From Pseudomonas paraeruginosa PA7 (GTDB lineage Bacteria; Pseudomonadota; Gammaproteobacteria; Pseudomonadales; Pseudomonadaceae), in NCBI RefSeq assembly GCF_000017205.1, contig NC_009656.1, positions 2,608,001-2,672,000 of the forward strand: a stretch of DNA of 64,000 bases, read 5' to 3'. The notes beneath the pieces are model-generated. The model was not told the origin of the DNA. It worked only from the letters and a program-made list of their open reading frames with translations, and made no database searches. This document shows, in pieces, positions 52,226-61,776 of the stretch; position 1 is the stretch's first letter, and each line of letters opens with the position of its first letter. The position numbers and the translations under genes are program-made.

Positions 52226-53125
52226 ATGAACGATCCGATCCGTCGCGGTACGCTGGAAATGACTTCGGCCATGCTGATCTGCGGCACCATCGGCTGGCTG
52301 GTACTGCTATCCGGTGAGCCGGTGCTCGACGTGGTGTTCTGGCGCTGCGTGTTCGGCTTCGCCGCCTTGCTGGCGGCCTGCGCCGCGCTCGGCCTCCTGC
52401 GCCGCGGGAGCCTGGGGCGCAAGGCATTCCTGCTGGCGCTGCTCAGCGGAGTGTTCATCGTCGGCAACTGGGTTCTGCTGTTCGCTTCCTATTCGCGGGC
52501 CTCGATCGCCATCGGTACCGCGGTCTACAACGTCCAGCCGTTCATGCTGGTCGCCCTGGGCGCGGCGTTCCTCGGCGAGAGGATCACGGCGCGCACGCTG
52601 GGCTGGCTGGGGTTGTCTTTCACCGGCATGCTGGCGATCGCCAGTGCCCACGATGACAGCGGTGGCGCGCGCGGCGACTACCTGCTCGGTATTCTCCTGG
52701 CGCTGGCCGCCGCGCTGCTGTATGCCTTCGCCGCGCTGATCGTGAAACGCCTGCGAGACACGCCGCCGCACCTGATCGCGCTGATCCAGGTGGGCGCCGG
52801 CGCGCTGATCCTCGCGCCGCTGGCCGATCTGGCCGATCCGCCCCGCGGCGCAGCGCCCTGGGCCAGCCTGGCGACGCTGGGCATCGTGCATACCGGACTG
52901 ATGTACGTGCTGCTCTACGGCGCCATCCAGAAGCTGCCGACGGCGCTGACCGGTGCGCTGTCCTTCATCTATCCGGTCGCCGCGATCCTGGTGGACTGGG
53001 TGGTCTTCGAACATCGCCTGGGCCTGGCGCAGTGGCTCGGCGTGGTCGCCATCCTGCTCGCCGCGGCGGGCATGCAGCAGGGCTGGGGGGTGCGCCTGAC
53101 GCGGCCGGCGATGCGCCGGGAATGA
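52226..53125 (+). CDS. EamA-family (drug/metabolite transporter) exporter
   Basis: The 299-residue protein has ten hydrophobic segments in two EamA repeats (about 10-135 and 150-285), with VFWRCVFGFAALLAACAAL in the first and ALTGALSFIYPVAAILVDWVVF in the second. EamA proteins export amino acids or related metabolites. Being divergent from the Lrp-type gene suggests control by that regulator and an amino-acid-type substrate, which is inference. A GGGAGAG site precedes the ATG at 52226. Confidence 0.9.
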   Translation: MNDPIRRGTLEMTSAMLICGTIGWLVLLSGEPVLDVVFWRCVFGFAALLAACAALGLLRRGSLGRKAFLLALLSGVFIVGNWVLLFASYSRASIAIGTAVYNVQPFMLVALGAAFLGERITARTLGWLGLSFTGMLAIASAHDDSGGARGDYLLGILLALAAALLYAFAALIVKRLRDTPPHLIALIQVGAGALILAPLADLADPPRGAAPWASLATLGIVHTGLMYVLLYGAIQKLPTALTGALSFIYPVAAILVDWVVFEHRLGLAQWLGVVAILLAAAGMQQGWGVRLTRPAMRRE

Positions 53126-53154
53126 AAAAGCCCCGCGGCGGGCGCGGGGCTTTT
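53125..53154. terminator. Terminator between the EamA gene and the nitroreductase gene
   Basis: AAAAAGCCCCGC-ggcgg-GCGCGGGGCTTTT is a strong hairpin with T run between convergent genes. Confidence 0.88.
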
Positions 53155-53173
53155 GCATGGTGAGGTCAGCCGA

Positions 53174-53776
53174 TCAGTTGCCGAAGACCTTGAAACGCTC
53201 GCTTTCGGCGATGAAGGCTTTTTCGCCCGCCGCGGCGGCGATCGAGCCGAAGGGCATCTGCGCGCGCAGTTTCCAGCTTTCCGGCAGGTTCCAGGTCTTG
53301 TGGGTCTGGGCGTCGACCAGCGGGTTGTAGTGCTGCAGGCTGGCGCCGACCTTGTGCTCGGCGAGCGCGGTCCAGACCGCGAACTGGGCCATGCCGCTGG
53401 CCTGTTCCGACCACACCGGGAAGTTGTCGGCGTACAGGGCGAACTGCTCCTGGAGCTGACGAACCACCGACTGGTCTTCGAAGAACAGCACGGTGCCGGC
53501 GCCGGCGGCGAAGGAGTCGAGCTTGGTTTCGGTGGCGGCGAAGGCGTCGGCCGGAACGATCTTCCTCAGTTCGTCCTTGGCAATGTTCCAGAACTGCTCG
53601 TGCTCGGCACCGAACAGCACGACCACTCGCGAACTCTGCGAGTTGAACGCGGAGGGGCTGTGCGCCACGGCTTCCTTGACCAGCTCGACGACTTTCTCCT
53701 GGGCGACGGGCAGTTGCTTGCCCAGGGCGTAGATGGTGCGGCGGTTCTTGATGGAGGCGAGGAATGCGTCAGACAT
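53174..53776 (-). CDS. Nitroreductase-family protein (YdgI/Frm2/HBN1 type)
   Basis: The 200-residue FMN-dependent enzyme has the small nitroreductase layout: KNRRTIYALGKQLPVAQEKVVELVKEAVAHSPSAFNSQSSRVVVLFG (about 10-55) is the FMN-binding start with the R-R and S-x-N motif, and MAQFAVWTALAEHKVGASLQHYNP is the central helix and loop. This branch is associated with lipid-peroxide and nitroaromatic stress. The physiological substrate is unknown. It reads toward the EamA gene. Confidence 0.88.
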   Translation of the reverse strand: MSDAFLASIKNRRTIYALGKQLPVAQEKVVELVKEAVAHSPSAFNSQSSRVVVLFGAEHEQFWNIAKDELRKIVPADAFAATETKLDSFAAGAGTVLFFEDQSVVRQLQEQFALYADNFPVWSEQASGMAQFAVWTALAEHKVGASLQHYNPLVDAQTHKTWNLPESWKLRAQMPFGSIAAAAGEKAFIAESERFKVFGN

Positions 53777-54123
53777 GTGAGGCTCCTTGTTTGGAAATTG
53801 GATTGGATATTAGCGGCGGCTTCGATGAGATCAATGGGAAATAACCGGTGATTCCTATCGGCTGGTGCGATGAATGCCGGCAGCCTGCGGAAAGCCCTGC
53901 TGCCGGCCAGTGCTGGAGCGTCGGCAGGCTCATGGGGGCGGCGCATGAAAGTGGAATATCGAGAAAGTCGATGGGCATAAGGAGGTGTGCGAGCGGGACT
54001 TTTGATCCAGGTCAGTCTCCCGGTGGGTAAGAAGGGCGGCCAACCTTAAGTGATGGTGACCCGGGAGGCGGGCTCGGGGAGGGTATTGATTGTAGGATTG
54101 TCGGACAATTTATGGAGCAAACC
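53777..54123. other. 347-base gap between the nitroreductase gene and alkB1
   Basis: No gene is seen. The sequence holds the divergent promoters of both genes, but no element is clear enough to call. An ATTGTCGGACAAT motif at about 54097-54109, an imperfect palindrome, may be an operator of alkB1. Confidence 0.4.
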
Positions 54124-55272
54124 ATGTTCGAAAGGCTTTCCCCCACCACCATGCTCGCTATCAAGAAATATGCCTATTGGCTCTGGCTGCTACTGGCGCT
54201 GTCGATGCCGTTCAACTACTGGATGGCCCGGGGCAGCGAGCATCCGGCGTTCTGGGCATTTGCTCTGGTGTTCGCGGTATTCGGCGTCGGTCCGGTGCTG
54301 GACATGCTGTTCGGCCGCGATCCGGCCAATCCCGACGAGGAAACCCAGACGCCGCAATTGCTCGGCCAGGGGTACTACGTGCTGCTGACCCTGGCCACGG
54401 TGCCGGTGCTCATCGGTACGCTGGTCTGGGCCGCCGGGGTGTTCGTCGACTACCAGGGCTGGGACTGGCTCGGCCGCCTGGGCTGGATCCTGTCGATGGG
54501 TACGGTGATGGGCGCGGTCGGCATCGTCGTCGCCCACGAGCTGATCCACAAGGACTCGGCGCTGGAGCAGGCCGCCGGTGGCATCCTGCTGGCCGCGGTC
54601 TGCTACGCGGGGTTCAAGGTCGAGCATGTGCGCGGCCACCATGTGCACGTTTCCACTCCCGAGGATGCCTCCTCGGCGCGCTTCGGCCAATCGGTCTACC
54701 AGTTCCTGCCGCATGCCTACAAGTACAACTTCCTCAACGCCTGGCGCCTGGAGGCCGAGCGCCTGAAGCGCAAGGGCCTGCCGGTGCTCGGCTGGCAGAA
54801 CGAACTGATCGGCTGGTACCTGCTCAGCCTGGCGCTGCTGGTCGGCTTCGGCTGGGCGTTCGGTTGGCTGGGCGTGCTGTTCTTCCTCGGCCAGGCGTTC
54901 GTCGCGGTGACCCTGCTGGAAATCATCAACTATGTCGAGCACTACGGCCTGCATCGGCGCAAGGGAGAGGACGGGCGCTACGAGCGGACCAACCATACGC
55001 ATTCCTGGAACAGCAATTTCGTCTTCACCAACCTGGTCCTGTTCCACCTGCAGCGGCATTCCGACCACCACGCCTATGCCAAGCGTCCCTACCAGGTCCT
55101 GCGCCACTACGACGACAGCCCGCAGATGCCCAGCGGCTACGCCGGGATGGTGGTGCTGGCGCTGATCCCGCCGCTGTGGCGCGCGGTCATGGATCCCAAG
55201 GTCAAGGCCTACTATGCGGGCGAGGAGTACCAGCTATCGGCCGAGCAGAGCGACACTGCGGCCGCTTCCTGA
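54124..55272 (+). CDS. alkB1: Alkane 1-monooxygenase AlkB1
   Basis: AlkB1 (382 residues) is an integral-membrane di-iron hydroxylase that oxidises the terminal carbon of medium-chain alkanes, using rubredoxin as electron donor. The three His boxes HELIH (about 138), EHVRGHH (about 168) and LQRHSDHH (about 312), and the NYVEHYG block, are all intact. The ATG at 54124 has a GGAG site at the right distance; the ATG at 54112 would put that site inside the gene. No rubredoxin gene is nearby. PAO1 has a second copy, alkB2, elsewhere. Confidence 0.96.
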   Translation: MFERLSPTTMLAIKKYAYWLWLLLALSMPFNYWMARGSEHPAFWAFALVFAVFGVGPVLDMLFGRDPANPDEETQTPQLLGQGYYVLLTLATVPVLIGTLVWAAGVFVDYQGWDWLGRLGWILSMGTVMGAVGIVVAHELIHKDSALEQAAGGILLAAVCYAGFKVEHVRGHHVHVSTPEDASSARFGQSVYQFLPHAYKYNFLNAWRLEAERLKRKGLPVLGWQNELIGWYLLSLALLVGFGWAFGWLGVLFFLGQAFVAVTLLEIINYVEHYGLHRRKGEDGRYERTNHTHSWNSNFVFTNLVLFHLQRHSDHHAYAKRPYQVLRHYDDSPQMPSGYAGMVVLALIPPLWRAVMDPKVKAYYAGEEYQLSAEQSDTAAAS

Positions 55273-55386
55273 GCCGGCCCCGGCGAGTCCTGCCGGTCCC
55301 GCCCGGATAGCTCTTCGTTCGGGCAGTCCCGCGTCGCGCCGGGTTGTCTATCCTTGGCTGTATCTCGGCAGGGAAAGGAGCCTGGG

Positions 55387-56993
55387 ATGAACATTCGGCA
55401 GAGAATCATCGCAGCGGGCGCCATCAGCATCATGGCGGCCATCTTCCTTGGTGGCGTCGGCTTCTGGGGGCAGATCCGCTTGAGCAAGGCGTTGTCGGAG
55501 AACGAACTGAGCGTCAACGCCATGCGCAATCACATGGAAGGCGACATGATGCACGATGCGCTGCGCGCCGACGTGCTCGCGGCGTTCGTCGTGCAGCCCG
55601 GCGACAGCGCCGCCGGCGACCAGGTCCGGCAGGACCTGCAGGAGCACAGCCGGTGGTTCCGCAAGGTCGTCCAGCAGAACCTGGACCTGCCGCTCGACGA
55701 TGCCACCCACCAGGCGCTGGTGGAACTGCAACCGGACCTGCAGGCCTACATCGGTTCCGCCGAGGGCATCGTCGAAAAGGCCTTGCGCGATCCGCTGGCG
55801 GCGCGCGCCGACCTGCCGTCGTTCGACGAGGCCTTCAAGGAACTCGAAGGGCGCAACGAAGCGCTCAGCAGCCTGATCGAGGCGCATGTCGAGCAGACAC
55901 ACCGCGAGCGCGAGGACAGCATGCGTTATTCGGCCTGGATGCTGGGAGGCGGGATTCTGGTCGCCTGCCTGGTCCTCGGCCAGCTCTGTCGCCAATTGTT
56001 GCGCGCCGTCCTGAAGCCGCTGCGCAAGTTGCTTTCCTCGGCCCGGGTGATCGCCCAGGGCAACCTGCAGGAGCCGATCGGCGTCGACAGCGACGACGAA
56101 GCCGGGCAGTTGCAGCGGGCGCTGGGCGAAATGCAGGAAAACCTGGGCAGATGATCACCATCATCCGTGAGGAAAGCGAGGAGCTCCACGGCACTTCCCA
56201 GGCCATCGGCCAGACCTCGCAATCCATCGTCCAGGGCGCCAGCCAGCAGGCCGACAGCGCCACCAGCATGGCGACGAGCATGGAGCAGATGATCAGCAAC
56301 ATCTCGCAGATCTCCGACCATGCCGACAATGCCCGGGTGATCTCGGCCAAGTCGGAGGAGCTGGCCAGCAGTGGCGGCCAGGTGATCCTCAATGTGGTGG
56401 AGGGGATGAGCCGCATCGCCGAGGTGGTCAACCAGTCCTCCAGCAGCATCACCGCCCTCGGCGAGTCGTCGGACGAGATCCATTCGATCATCCAGGTGAT
56501 CAAGGGGATCGCCGAGCAGACCAACCTCCTGGCCCTGAACGCCGCCATCGAGGCGGCCCGGGCCGGAGAGGCCGGGCGCGGTTTCGCCGTGGTCGCCGAC
56601 GAAGTACGTGGCCTGGCGGCGCGCACCACCCAGTCGACCCAGGAGATCACCGCGATGATCGAGCGCATCCGCGCCAGCACCGGGCAAGCGATCAGCAGCA
56701 TGCAGGCCGGTGTCAGCCGGGTCAACGAAGGGGTATCGTTCGCCCGCCAGGCCGGGCTGTCGATCAACGAGATCCTCGAGGGAACTCGTCATGCCGCCTC
56801 GGTGGTGGACGAGATTTCCCAGACCATCCGCGAGCAGTCGCGCGCCAGCGACGAAATCGCCCAGCGCGTGGAGCTCATCGCCCAGCGTTCGCAGCAGAAC
56901 ACCCAGGCGATGCACGAGATGGCGGCCACCGCCCGGCGCCTCAACGAGGTGGCGGCAACCATGCGCTCCTCGGTCGAGCGTTTCAGGATCTGA
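55387..56993 (+). pseudogene. Methyl-accepting chemotaxis protein broken by a one-base frameshift
   Basis: The gene would code for a chemoreceptor of about 535 residues with an N-terminal membrane segment ([23 protein letters not shown]), a periplasmic helical sensor, a second membrane segment (about 185-205), HAMP, and the signalling tip [21 protein letters not shown]. At 56145-56154 the first frame ends ...ENLGR-stop, and the other frame continues [14 protein letters not shown]. Adding one base in CTGGGC-AGATG (to read L-G-Q-M) restores the whole protein. As read, the sensor and signalling halves are separated. The neighbour genes are a response regulator and a kinase. A sequencing error cannot be excluded. 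Confidence 0.85.
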
Positions 56994-56999
56994 ACGCGA

Positions 57000-58343
57000 T
57001 CAACCGGTCGACTCGGGCAGGCGCACGAACAGTGTGTAGCGCGCGCCTTCGATCGCTTCGAAGGCGATCAGCTTTTCGATCAGCGCCAGGTTGAGAACCT
57101 TGCCCGCGTTGAGCAGGAGCATTCCGTTGTTGGCGTTCAGGTTGCGCGCCAGCACCATGCCCGGCACCAGGTCGCGGGTGCCGTGGGGACTGACCTGAGG
57201 GTCGGCCAGGGTGACGTCGGCGAGGATGCTCGCGCAGACCTGGATGAACGGTTCGATCAGGTCCGGATCGTACAGCCGGCCAGCGTACTTGCGGATGTAC
57301 ATCAACGCTTCGTCGCGGTTCATCCGCCGCTCGAGGATCAGCCCACGCTGCAGTTCGACGAAGTCCACCGCCAGCTTGAGCAGGCGCGAGCCGAGCGGAA
57401 TCGCCTCGCCCTTCAAATGGTCCGGATAGCCGCTGCCGTCCCAGTGCTCCTGGTGGTGGCGGATCAGGCGGGCGGCGTCCTGCATGGGTTCCAGCGACAT
57501 CAGCAGCGATTCGCTGAGTTCCGGATAGCCGCGGAAACGGTCGCGGTCGTGATGGTAGAGCAGGTCCGAGGGCGCGCTGAGCAGGGTGTCGTTCCAGCTC
57601 AGCTTGCCGATGTTGTACAGCGCGGCGGCCATCGCCAGGTCGCGTGCGTCCGATTCGTCGACGATCCCGGTGGCGCAGCAGGCGCGGACCAGCTCGATGA
57701 TCTGCTGGTTGGTCTGCTTGTCCTTGGGCAGGCGCTGGTTGACCAGCAGGGAAAAGACCTCGGTACCGACCACATAGCTGCGCTTGAGCTCCTCGTAGGC
57801 CAGGTCGAGCATGTCGGCGGTCTGCTGCAGCTCGGCGGTGCGCGCCTGCACGCGTTTCTCCAGCGTGGCGTTGAGTTGCTGCAGGCGATCGTTCTGTTCC
57901 TGGGTGAGCCGCTCCAGGCGCCGCCGCTCGCGTTCGGAGTGGAGATACTCGAGCGCCTGGCGCAGGGTCAGGAGCAATTCGTCGTCGTTCCACGGCTTGC
58001 TGAGGTAATGGTGGATGCGTCCCTCGTTGATCGCCTTGGCGATGGTCGGCAGGTCGGCATGGCCGGTGAGCAGGATCCGAATGGTCTCCGGGAAGCGGCG
58101 GTGGACTTCCGCCAGCAGGGCGGCGCCGTCCATGTTCGGCATCCGCGCATCGGAGACCACCAGGTCGACGGGACGACTGTCGAGCAGTTGCAGGGCCTGC
58201 TCGCCGCTTTCCGCCAGCAGCAGGTCGTAGGGCTGGTTGCGCAGCAGGCGCCGCAGGCTGCTGAGGATCAACGGTTCGTCGTCGACCAGCAGGACGCTGA
58301 AGCGGATCTCCGTCTCGCTGGAAGGAGGTGCGCTATCGTTCAT
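57000..58343 (-). CDS. Response regulator with degenerate HD-GYP (YN-GYP) domain
   Basis: The 447-residue protein has a receiver (about 12-130) with phospho-acceptor D65 in VVSDARMPN, a coiled-coil linker (about 135-185) and an HD-GYP-like output domain. In canonical HD-GYP c-di-GMP phosphodiesterases the metal pair is HD; here it is Y243-N244 in AAALYNIGKL, while HHQEHWDGSGYPDHLKG (about 296-312) keeps the GYP motif. A YN-GYP protein, PA2572 in PAO1, is known not to hydrolyse c-di-GMP but to affect virulence. It is convergent with the chemoreceptor and divergent from the sensor kinase. The ATG at 58343 is chosen; the ATG at 58370 adds nine residues. Confidence 0.92.
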   Translation of the reverse strand: MNDSAPPSSETEIRFSVLLVDDEPLILSSLRRLLRNQPYDLLLAESGEQALQLLDSRPVDLVVSDARMPNMDGAALLAEVHRRFPETIRILLTGHADLPTIAKAINEGRIHHYLSKPWNDDELLLTLRQALEYLHSERERRRLERLTQEQNDRLQQLNATLEKRVQARTAELQQTADMLDLAYEELKRSYVVGTEVFSLLVNQRLPKDKQTNQQIIELVRACCATGIVDESDARDLAMAAALYNIGKLSWNDTLLSAPSDLLYHHDRDRFRGYPELSESLLMSLEPMQDAARLIRHHQEHWDGSGYPDHLKGEAIPLGSRLLKLAVDFVELQRGLILERRMNRDEALMYIRKYAGRLYDPDLIEPFIQVCASILADVTLADPQVSPHGTRDLVPGMVLARNLNANNGMLLLNAGKVLNLALIEKLIAFEAIEGARYTLFVRLPESTG

Positions 58344-58457
58344 GAGTGTCTGTCCACCGGATAAGGTCATGCCTGAATGTTTCAGGCAAGCATAGTCCTA
58401 CTCCGGTCCGGGCGACGGCACGCAGGAGAGCCGTGCGGGCGGCCGGAGGAGCGGATC

Positions 58458-59795
58458 ATGGAGACGTTACCCATCAGGAACCGGCGTCTGCTGGTGGTCG
58501 AGGAGCTCCAGGTGGAACGCGACCGCTTGTGCGCGGCGCTCGCCGGCGACTACGAGGTGGATGCCGTGGCCAGCGGCGAGGACGCGCCGGCCCGGGTACG
58601 TGCGGCGCTGGACGTCGACCAGCCTTATGCGGTGGCTTTCCTGGGCATGTCGCTGGTGTCCGGCCGCTGCTCGCTGCCCGGGCTGCTCTGGCAGCTCGAT
58701 CCGCGCCTGCAACTGGTGATCTGTTCCCGCCCCGCCGAGTTCCCTCTGCTGGCCGCGCTGGCGGCGGAGGAGCGCCTGCTGCTGCTCGGCTCGCCGGCGC
58801 AAGGCGCGGAAGTGCGCCAGATGGCCGGCAACCTCTGCGCCAAGTGGAGCCTGGCGGCCTACCTGCAGTCGCAGGTGAGCCGGATGGAACGGGATATCCA
58901 GCGGATCACCGACGAGATCGGGCGGGCCAGGGACGCGCTGCGGAAGGAGATCGGCGAACGCCAGGAACTGGAGAGCCAGCTGGTCCAGACCGAAAAGCTG
59001 GCCTCGATCGGCCATCTGGCCGCCGGCGTCGCCCATGAGATCAACAATCCCATCAGCTACATCTCCTCCAACTACACCACCCTGGAGGATCATGTCAGGC
59101 GCTTGCTGGAAGTCCTCCAGGCCTACGAAGAGGCCCGCCCGGCGATTCGCGACCAGGCACTGGCGGACCGCCTGGAGCAACTTGGCGAGCGTGTCGAGCT
59201 GGCGTTCGTCAAGGAGGACGTCGCCGTGCTGCTGCGCGAGTCCCGCGAGGGGATAGGACGGGTGCGCAAGATCGTCCAGGACCTGAAGAACTTCTCGCGG
59301 GTCGACAGCGAGGACGACTGGCAATGGGCGAACCTGCACCAGGGAATCGAGTCGACCCTCAATATCGTCGCCAGCGAACTGAAATACCGGGCGGACGTGA
59401 TCCGCGAATACGGGGAGCTGCCCGAAGTGCGGTGCTTGCCGTCGCAGATCAACCAGGTGGTGATGAACCTGGTGATGAACGCCGCCCAGGCGATGGGGCC
59501 GGAGCGGGGGCGCATCGTGATTCGCACCGGATGTGACAAGGAAAACGCCTGGATCGAGGTGGAGGACTCGGGGCAGGGCATCGCCGCCGATGTCCTTCCA
59601 CGTATCTTCGACCCCTTCTTCACCACCAAGCCGGTTGGCAAGGGCACCGGCCTGGGCCTCTCGCTATCCTATGGCATCGTCCAGAAGCACGCTGGCACCA
59701 TCGAGGTGCGCAGCCAGCCGGGCGTCGGTAGCGCCTTCCGCATCGTCCTGCCCCTGGAAGCGCCCGGGCACACCGGCGGAACCCGCGGAAATTAA
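58458..59795 (+). CDS. Sensor histidine kinase with receiver-like N-terminal domain
   Basis: The 445-residue soluble kinase has an N-terminal receiver-like domain (about 8-125) in which the usual phospho-acceptor Asp is not visible (AVAFLGMSL at its place), then a coiled coil (about 135-180), the dimerisation H-box with H193 in HLAAGVAHEINNP, and a full HATPase_c domain (MNLVMNAAQAM, VEDSGQGIA, KGTGLGLSLSYGI). It has no membrane segment. It is divergent from the YN-GYP response regulator and near the chemoreceptor, so the three probably form one signalling module. The ATG at 58458 has a GGAGGAG site. Confidence 0.92.
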   Translation: METLPIRNRRLLVVEELQVERDRLCAALAGDYEVDAVASGEDAPARVRAALDVDQPYAVAFLGMSLVSGRCSLPGLLWQLDPRLQLVICSRPAEFPLLAALAAEERLLLLGSPAQGAEVRQMAGNLCAKWSLAAYLQSQVSRMERDIQRITDEIGRARDALRKEIGERQELESQLVQTEKLASIGHLAAGVAHEINNPISYISSNYTTLEDHVRRLLEVLQAYEEARPAIRDQALADRLEQLGERVELAFVKEDVAVLLRESREGIGRVRKIVQDLKNFSRVDSEDDWQWANLHQGIESTLNIVASELKYRADVIREYGELPEVRCLPSQINQVVMNLVMNAAQAMGPERGRIVIRTGCDKENAWIEVEDSGQGIAADVLPRIFDPFFTTKPVGKGTGLGLSLSYGIVQKHAGTIEVRSQPGVGSAFRIVLPLEAPGHTGGTRGN

Positions 59796-59907
59796 CTGTT
59801 GCGCCCGGTCAGGTAACGTAAGACAATGATTTATCTACCGTTTGGGGTGGGTCTCGGTTGGGATGCCGGTTTGGCTCTCACAGCCAGCTCACTTGAAGCG
59901 AGATCCT

Positions 59908-59994
59908 GCCCGGATGGCGAAATCGGTAGACGCAAGGGACTTAAAATCCCTCGGGGGCAACCCCGTGCCGGTTCGACCCCGGCTCCGGGCACCA
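59908..59994 (+). tRNA. tRNA-Leu(TAA)
   Basis: The 87-base class II cloverleaf starts GCCCGGATGGCGAAATCGG and ends GGGCACCA. The anticodon stem-loop GGGACTTAAAATCCC gives TAA. The long variable arm (CTCGGGGGCAACCCCG) fits leucine. An integrase gene points at its 3' end, so the tRNA 3' half is the likely attachment site. Confidence 0.98.
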
Positions 59995-60078
59995 TCGTGT
60001 TTCCTGGCGTTCCGCCGATTCCGTAAGAAAATCCCTCCATATTTTCTTTCCGCAATTCCCGATCACTTCCGCAATTTT

Positions 60079-61106
60079 CTACTTCGCCGGCTTCACTTTC
60101 TTGCCTATCCGGTCGCGGATGTAGTGCTCGGTCATCGTTACCGTCGTGTGACCCAACTGGTCCCGGGCCTGCAGAATGTCGCCACTTGATTCGGCGGTAT
60201 CGGTCCCTCCCTTGGCCCGCAGATCCCTGAACTGGAAAGCAGATTTTGGGATCCCGGCTGCATCCCTGGCCCTGTCGAAACGACCTCTGAGCATGTGATA
60301 GGTCATCGGCCGGCCGTCATCGATGACGACCAGGCGCGTCGAGCGGACGCGGTATCCAGTCTTCCTGGCCATAATCCTGTCGATCAGCAGCTTCAGTTCC
60401 CCGATCACCTCGATACGACGCTTCGCCAACGTCTTGCCTTGGCGAATTGCCAGAGTGCCGTCGCGGATATCGCGCTCATCCATCTTCAGGGTGTCGGCCA
60501 CGCGCTGGGCCGTCAGGTAAGAAAGGTCCATGGCATCCTTCAGTCCCTGATCTGCCGCTTCATAGACCGCTGCATAGAGGTCATCCTCGACATACACATC
60601 ACGCCCGCGCTCTCTGTTCCGTTTCACGCCTGAGCATGGGTGGCCAGTTTGGTGTAGCCCATCTCGCGCGCGTAGTTCCAGATGGCCGAAAAAAGCGAGA
60701 TTTCCCGATTTGCGCGAACCGGCGCCGACCGCCGGAAGATCAGGTACTGCTTGATGTGCTTCGGCTCGATATCCCCGATGGCTGCAGGTGGGTCATCGAA
60801 GAACGCCAGCAGTTGCTTGAGCTCGCGGGCGTTGTCCTTCTGCGTTGTAGGGCTTTTCGTTGGCACGACGTCGATGAAATAGCGTTGAGCCACATAGCGA
60901 AACGTGAGCGTCTCCGCTACCTTTGCATCGGCTGTGCGCGCCCTCTCCAGGCGGGCGTATTCAGTGATCGCCAGGCCGTAGTCCGTTCCGAGGGATAGTT
61001 CCTGGCGTGGCTTGCCGCCGAGGTCGTAGTAGTAATAGATCTTGTTTCCGCGGCGTCTTTTGCGGAGCCGGGGAATGCTCCCCGGCTTGGTCGGCCGTCT
61101 TCCCAT
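60079..61106 (-). pseudogene. Tyrosine integrase broken by a one-base frameshift
   Basis: Two reading frames make one phage integrase. The first (61106-60624, MGRRPTKPGSIPRLR...) has the N-terminal arm and core-binding domain and ends ...GYTKLATHAQA-stop. The second (60627-60079) has the catalytic domain: an Arg in LSYLTAQRVADTL, then FRDLRAKGGTDTAE, then QLGHTTVTMTEHYIRD with the Tyr nucleophile. In relatives the junction reads ...LANPCSGV; adding one A in GCC-ACCCATGC restores exactly that (A-N-P-C-S-G-V). The two overlapping frames with GTG-TGA look like coupled genes but fit a single-base deletion better. It points to tRNA-Leu. Confidence 0.85.
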
Positions 61107-61319
61107 TTATCCTGCTTTCCTTGGAGTCCAGCCCGTCTTCTCGGGTTTCGCAGCCGTGGCCGGTGCCAGCAGGCTGGCGGTGATGACGCACGGCCAGTCG
61201 TTGGCCTTCACAGTGTGGCGAATGCCATTCTTTTTCAGCACCTCTATCTGCCTGGCCTTGGTGCGCGCCCCAGTCAGTTCGCACACCTCCTCGTGGGTCA
61301 AGAATGTGATGTTTTCCAT
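61107..61319 (-). CDS. DUF4224-type excisionase-like protein
   Basis: The 70-residue protein MENITFLTHEEVCELTGARTKARQIEVLKKNGIRHTVK... is typical of the short DUF4224 proteins that sit just upstream of phage integrases. The fold is a small winged helix, and a directionality role is likely but unproved. Its stop touches the integrase start, so the pair is co-transcribed. Confidence 0.8.
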   Translation of the reverse strand: MENITFLTHEEVCELTGARTKARQIEVLKKNGIRHTVKANDWPCVITASLLAPATAAKPEKTGWTPRKAG

Positions 61320-61393
61320 GAGTTAGTGCCTCTTCCCGGCCTATAGCCGGACGCTTCCGCAGCCCTTTCCGTTGGGCCGCGGCATGGATGATT

Positions 61394-61726
61394 TCAGGTA
61401 GGATGCACCGGCTCACCGGTGACGGGACCAGCCTTGGCGGGCATGTGCCCCTGATCCGGTGGGCTTTCGCTGGGCGAAGGTCTGGCCGGGAATGGCGTTC
61501 CCGGCAGGATGCCCTGGGCGTCGGTGGCGCGTTGGACGATGTTGAGCGCCACTTGCAGCGCCGCCGCGTCGTCTTGCATGCGCATGAGCGCGGTCATCTT
61601 GGGCCGGTGCTCGGCACACACTTTGTCGCGAAGCTGACCGGCGGCGCGGCGAACAGCGTCGGCCGTGCCGTGGTGCTGGAGCACCAGGGCCATGACCAGT
61701 ACCACGTCGACGCTGTGCATCTGCAT
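61394..61726 (-). CDS. Small phage-type protein of unknown function
   Basis: The 110-residue frame has a helical first half (RRAAGQLRDKVCAEHRPKMTALMRMQDDAAALQVALNIVQRATDAQGI) and a Pro-rich tail. It is co-directional with the other small genes of the element. I do not recognise it, and no strong ribosome site is seen. Confidence 0.5.
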   Translation of the reverse strand: MQMHSVDVVLVMALVLQHHGTADAVRRAAGQLRDKVCAEHRPKMTALMRMQDDAAALQVALNIVQRATDAQGILPGTPFPARPSPSESPPDQGHMPAKAGPVTGEPVHPT

Positions 61727-61776
61727 CGTTGTGGTCCGCAGGAGTCAGCGGGGAAGGGCGATGCCTGGTTTCTGCT

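Noticed and set aside
60624-61106. Two separate integrase genes in one operon
   Set aside because: The break falls inside the conserved L-A-N-P motif and one added base restores it, so a frameshift in one gene is the simpler reading.
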